This document shows positions 19,776 through 21,558 of a stretch of DNA of 21,558 nucleotides, piece after piece; positions within the stretch are counted from its first letter, which is position 1; each line of letters starts with the position of its first letter. Source of the DNA: a virus; the IMG/VR virus record IMGVR_UViG_3300007541_000274, positions 1 through 21,558 of that record; one strand, written 5' to 3'. The notes beneath the pieces were generated by a model. The model did no database searches. It was given only the letters and a program-made list of their open reading frames with translations, and was not told the origin of the DNA. The position numbers were made by a program, and so were the translations under genes.

Positions 19776-19923
19776 CAAGATTAAAAATATTTTATTTGAA
19801 ATAGGCAAAGACATTAAGATTCATAAAATTGATAGAGATAATACAATTATAGAAATTGATTACGACAAGTACGTTTTAAAACTAAAAGGTCTTATCCAAG
19901 CAGAGATCGAAGAGCAAACTTAG
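19762..19923 (+). CDS. hypothetical protein, 53 aa
   Basis: GTG 19762 has GGAG five bases upstream and lies inside the end of the cupin gene. The frame ends at TAG 19921-19923. The sequence is helical with alternating Lys/Ile/Asp. No family is recognised. It overlaps the end of the convergent thioredoxin-like gene by 32 bases. Confidence 0.6.
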   Translation: MNLDDKIKNILFEIGKDIKIHKIDRDNTIIEIDYDKYVLKLKGLIQAEIEEQT

Positions 19924-20164
19924 ACGGCTTGCCTCCATTTTGTCTGTCTATTACTTGCCCATCTACAACACCAATATAGGTGGGAGATTGCTTTACGTCA
20001 TACTTGCTTACATGATAGCTAGTTGGTGGGTAAGACATATCAGTAAAATTAAACTTTTCAACTACAATGTCTGGATTTTCAGCAGCAAACTCATCAATTA
20101 CTGGCTCATGCTGCTTATAGTCCCAGCAATTGTCATTAAAAAATACGTATAGTTCTTTTGGCAT
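19892..20164 (-). CDS. thioredoxin-fold protein lacking CxxC, 90 aa
   Basis: The order YVFFNDNCWDYKQHEP ... VEKFNF ... QSPTYIGVVDGQVIDR follows thioredoxin, with the cis-Pro at P61. The active site reads C13-W-D-Y16, so only the first Cys remains and disulfide exchange would be monothiol at best. ATG 20164 is one base after the virion-protein stop with AAGGGG upstream. It may be a structural or chaperone-like derivative. Redox function is doubtful. Confidence 0.65.
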   Translation of the reverse strand: MPKELYVFFNDNCWDYKQHEPVIDEFAAENPDIVVEKFNFTDMSYPPTSYHVSKYDVKQSPTYIGVVDGQVIDRQNGGKPSKFALRSLLG

Positions 20165-20165
20165 G

Positions 20166-21311
20166 CTACCCCTTTTCGTTAAAGAACCAATCTACATACC
20201 CACGGCTTGGCATGTTATCAGGTGCTTTAAATAGGTCAGCGAACAATGCTTTGTCTTTTTCTTGATTTACAATTTTACGAGACCAGGAATAGCCTGCATC
20301 GCCACCCCAAGCAAGCCACATCACATAGCCCTTAGATGGGTTTGCCGAGTTGCCCCAGTCTTTGCCCTTCTTATCTACCTCATGACGAGAGAAATAAGAA
20401 TACATTCTTTTAACGGTGCTTAGCGAGAGTGTCTCTCCATTAGCCAGCTGTCTAGCTCTAGTCCATCCCACGGCCGTTCCTGCACCCGTCGCTTTGCCAT
20501 CTTCTTTGAACTTAATTGCCCTACGAGCAGCAGACCTAGCACCAGCAGGAGGAGAATATCCTTCAGCCTTTTCCATATCGCCTTCATAAACAACATCATC
20601 TCCATCTTCCCATAAATCATATTTCTTATCTGCTGGAACACAGTTTGGAACCATGCGACCATCTTTTTCTTTCATTCCACGCTGGACATAACCTTCCCAG
20701 CAAGCCTTTTCTACTTCTTCTGACATACTTGTATCTCCTGTTTTCTGCTTTGGAACTGGTGTAACAAAGTCTTTTTCTGATGCAGGATAGGGCTGTCCTG
20801 TAGCTGATGGCATACCATTAGAATCAGTCAAACTCTTCATGGTGTGCGTTTCAGGATTAATAACTGTAGCATCCTGATACATCATTCCTATGCTATATGC
20901 CGTAGCTTCCCATCCTCCAGACTCTTTCTCTGTAAATATTCTAACAGACATTGCTGGATTTTCAGGTGGCATAGACTCTAAGGCATACTCTTCCCCAGGC
21001 TGGCCCAGGGTTCCGCCCTCCCACATAATGTGCTCTACACGTCCGTGAATCATGCCCTCAGAAGTTTGCCCCATTACAAAGTCACCTTCAGATAAAGAAT
21101 TTTTCTTGACCTTTGGCCACTCTTCAGGATTTTTAATTCCTACACCATTGCTATTGATCTCTCCAGACTTTTCTTCTGATTGATTAATAGCATAAATTTG
21201 TGCCATAGCTTCTTCTTTAGTGTCGTGGCAGCCCATAACTTCCCCGCCTTCTTTTACAGCAGGGTATCCGCTACATCCGTAGCTGCCTTTTTCTCCGACA
21301 CTATAAGGCAC
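20166..21311 (-). CDS. phage virion-associated multidomain protein, 381 aa
   Basis: Three blocks are visible. Residues 1-45 (GSYGCSGYPAVKEGGEVMGCHDTKEEA) match an N-terminal piece of actinophage structural proteins. Residues ~60-140 (GDFVMGQTSEGMIHGRVEHI) resemble a small Tudor/HVA1-like beta-barrel. The C-terminal half has CWEGYVQRGMKEKDGRMVPNC and a MYSYFSRHEVDKKGKDWG...GYVMWLAWGGDAGYSWSRK block common in phage head-associated proteins. Function is unassigned. GTG 21311 overlaps the holin-like stop by one base (TAGTG). Confidence 0.7.
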   Translation of the reverse strand: MPYSVGEKGSYGCSGYPAVKEGGEVMGCHDTKEEAMAQIYAINQSEEKSGEINSNGVGIKNPEEWPKVKKNSLSEGDFVMGQTSEGMIHGRVEHIMWEGGTLGQPGEEYALESMPPENPAMSVRIFTEKESGGWEATAYSIGMMYQDATVINPETHTMKSLTDSNGMPSATGQPYPASEKDFVTPVPKQKTGDTSMSEEVEKACWEGYVQRGMKEKDGRMVPNCVPADKKYDLWEDGDDVVYEGDMEKAEGYSPPAGARSAARRAIKFKEDGKATGAGTAVGWTRARQLANGETLSLSTVKRMYSYFSRHEVDKKGKDWGNSANPSKGYVMWLAWGGDAGYSWSRKIVNQEKDKALFADLFKAPDNMPSRGYVDWFFNEKG

Positions 21312-21547
21312 TATTCATTATCCTTCTTATTATCTGCTTTTGCACCAAAATAGCCACCGATGATACCAATGACACCACCAAGGGCAGTCTGTACCAAAGT
21401 CATAACGTCAGCAGAAACGTCTACTGGTTCTCCTGTGGTAGCGGTTTCAATCCCTGCAACTACGTAGTCACCCACGATTGCAATGATGATGGCAGCCATA
21501 ACACCAGCTGCAAGCACAAACATGATCTTTTCTTTTAACGAATTCAT
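21311..21547 (-). CDS. holin-like two-helix membrane protein, 78 aa
   Basis: Two hydrophobic helices (about residues 8-30 and 50-68), separated by a polar loop and ending in a charged AKADNKKDNE tail, fit a class II-type holin topology. GGVIGIIGGYFGAKADNK is a form often seen in phage holin-like proteins. Only 11 bases upstream are visible, so its promoter lies outside. Lysis function is inferred from form and from its coupling to a virion gene. No endolysin is in the window. Confidence 0.65.
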   Translation of the reverse strand: MNSLKEKIMFVLAAGVMAAIIIAIVGDYVVAGIETATTGEPVDVSADVMTLVQTALGGVIGIIGGYFGAKADNKKDNE

Positions 21548-21558
21548 GACAACTATTA

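Noticed and set aside
1-21558. CRISPR array, insertion sequence or integration site
   Set aside because: No regularly spaced repeats, no transposase or integrase-like protein, and no tRNA-end duplication was seen. The ATTACGAA copies are irregularly spaced.

Overview
The window looks like part of a tailed-phage (Caudoviricetes) genome, or a closely related prophage, probably from a low-GC actinobacterium. Phage origin is suggested by very tight packing, many genes under 100 codons, start/stop overlaps of the TAATG, TAGTG and TGATG type, and a holin-like plus virion-type protein pair at the right edge (20166-21547). An actinobacterial host is an inference from the NrdH redoxin, the RGQEGRGIGL signature in RibA, and the abundance of leaderless promoters. 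Freshwater actinobacteria such as Nanopelagicales would fit the base composition, but the sequence alone does not prove it.

Layout. Positions 1-1482 hold rightward small genes. Positions 1483-1859 are an intergenic control region with a full-consensus promoter and a palindromic operator. Positions 1860-2438 and 2551-3312 are divergent putative 2-oxoglutarate (2OG)/Fe(II) oxygenases. From 3465 to 9679 genes run mostly leftward: another oxygenase, an FkbM-like methyltransferase, a GT61-like glycosyltransferase, a run of very small genes including an HExxH protein, a further oxygenase, a glutathione-peroxidase-like protein, zinc ribbons and a GDPD-like phosphodiesterase. From 9681 to 16459 come a Rossmann-GT61 fusion, three tandem prolyl-4-hydroxylase-like oxygenases split by an HNH gene, a secreted M6-like metalloprotease lipoprotein, a DUF2061-like membrane protein, GTP cyclohydrolase II, small genes and NrdH. 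Positions 16570-19923 form a rightward operon: GT61-like, nucleotidyltransferase-GT61 fusion, cupin and a 53-residue protein. Positions 19892-21547 run leftward with a thioredoxin-like protein, a virion-type protein and a holin-like protein.

Theme. Seven putative 2OG/Fe(II) oxygenases, four GT61-like domains (two fused to sugar-metabolism-type domains), a sugar nucleotidyltransferase domain, a methyltransferase and a cupin share about 17 kb. The simplest reading is an accessory module that hydroxylates and glycosylates something: virion proteins, a host surface polymer, or small metabolites. The substrate is not visible here.

Regulation. Twelve genes start exactly six bases after a TATAAT (once TAAAAT) hexamer, which places the expected transcription start on the A of the ATG. 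They are therefore predicted leaderless genes with their own promoters, embedded among Shine-Dalgarno-led overlapping genes. Independently, the asymmetric octamer ATTACGAA occurs 11 times on the plus strand and once on the minus strand, in coding DNA (several reading frames) and in control regions. That suggests a DNA-level, orientation-dependent site.
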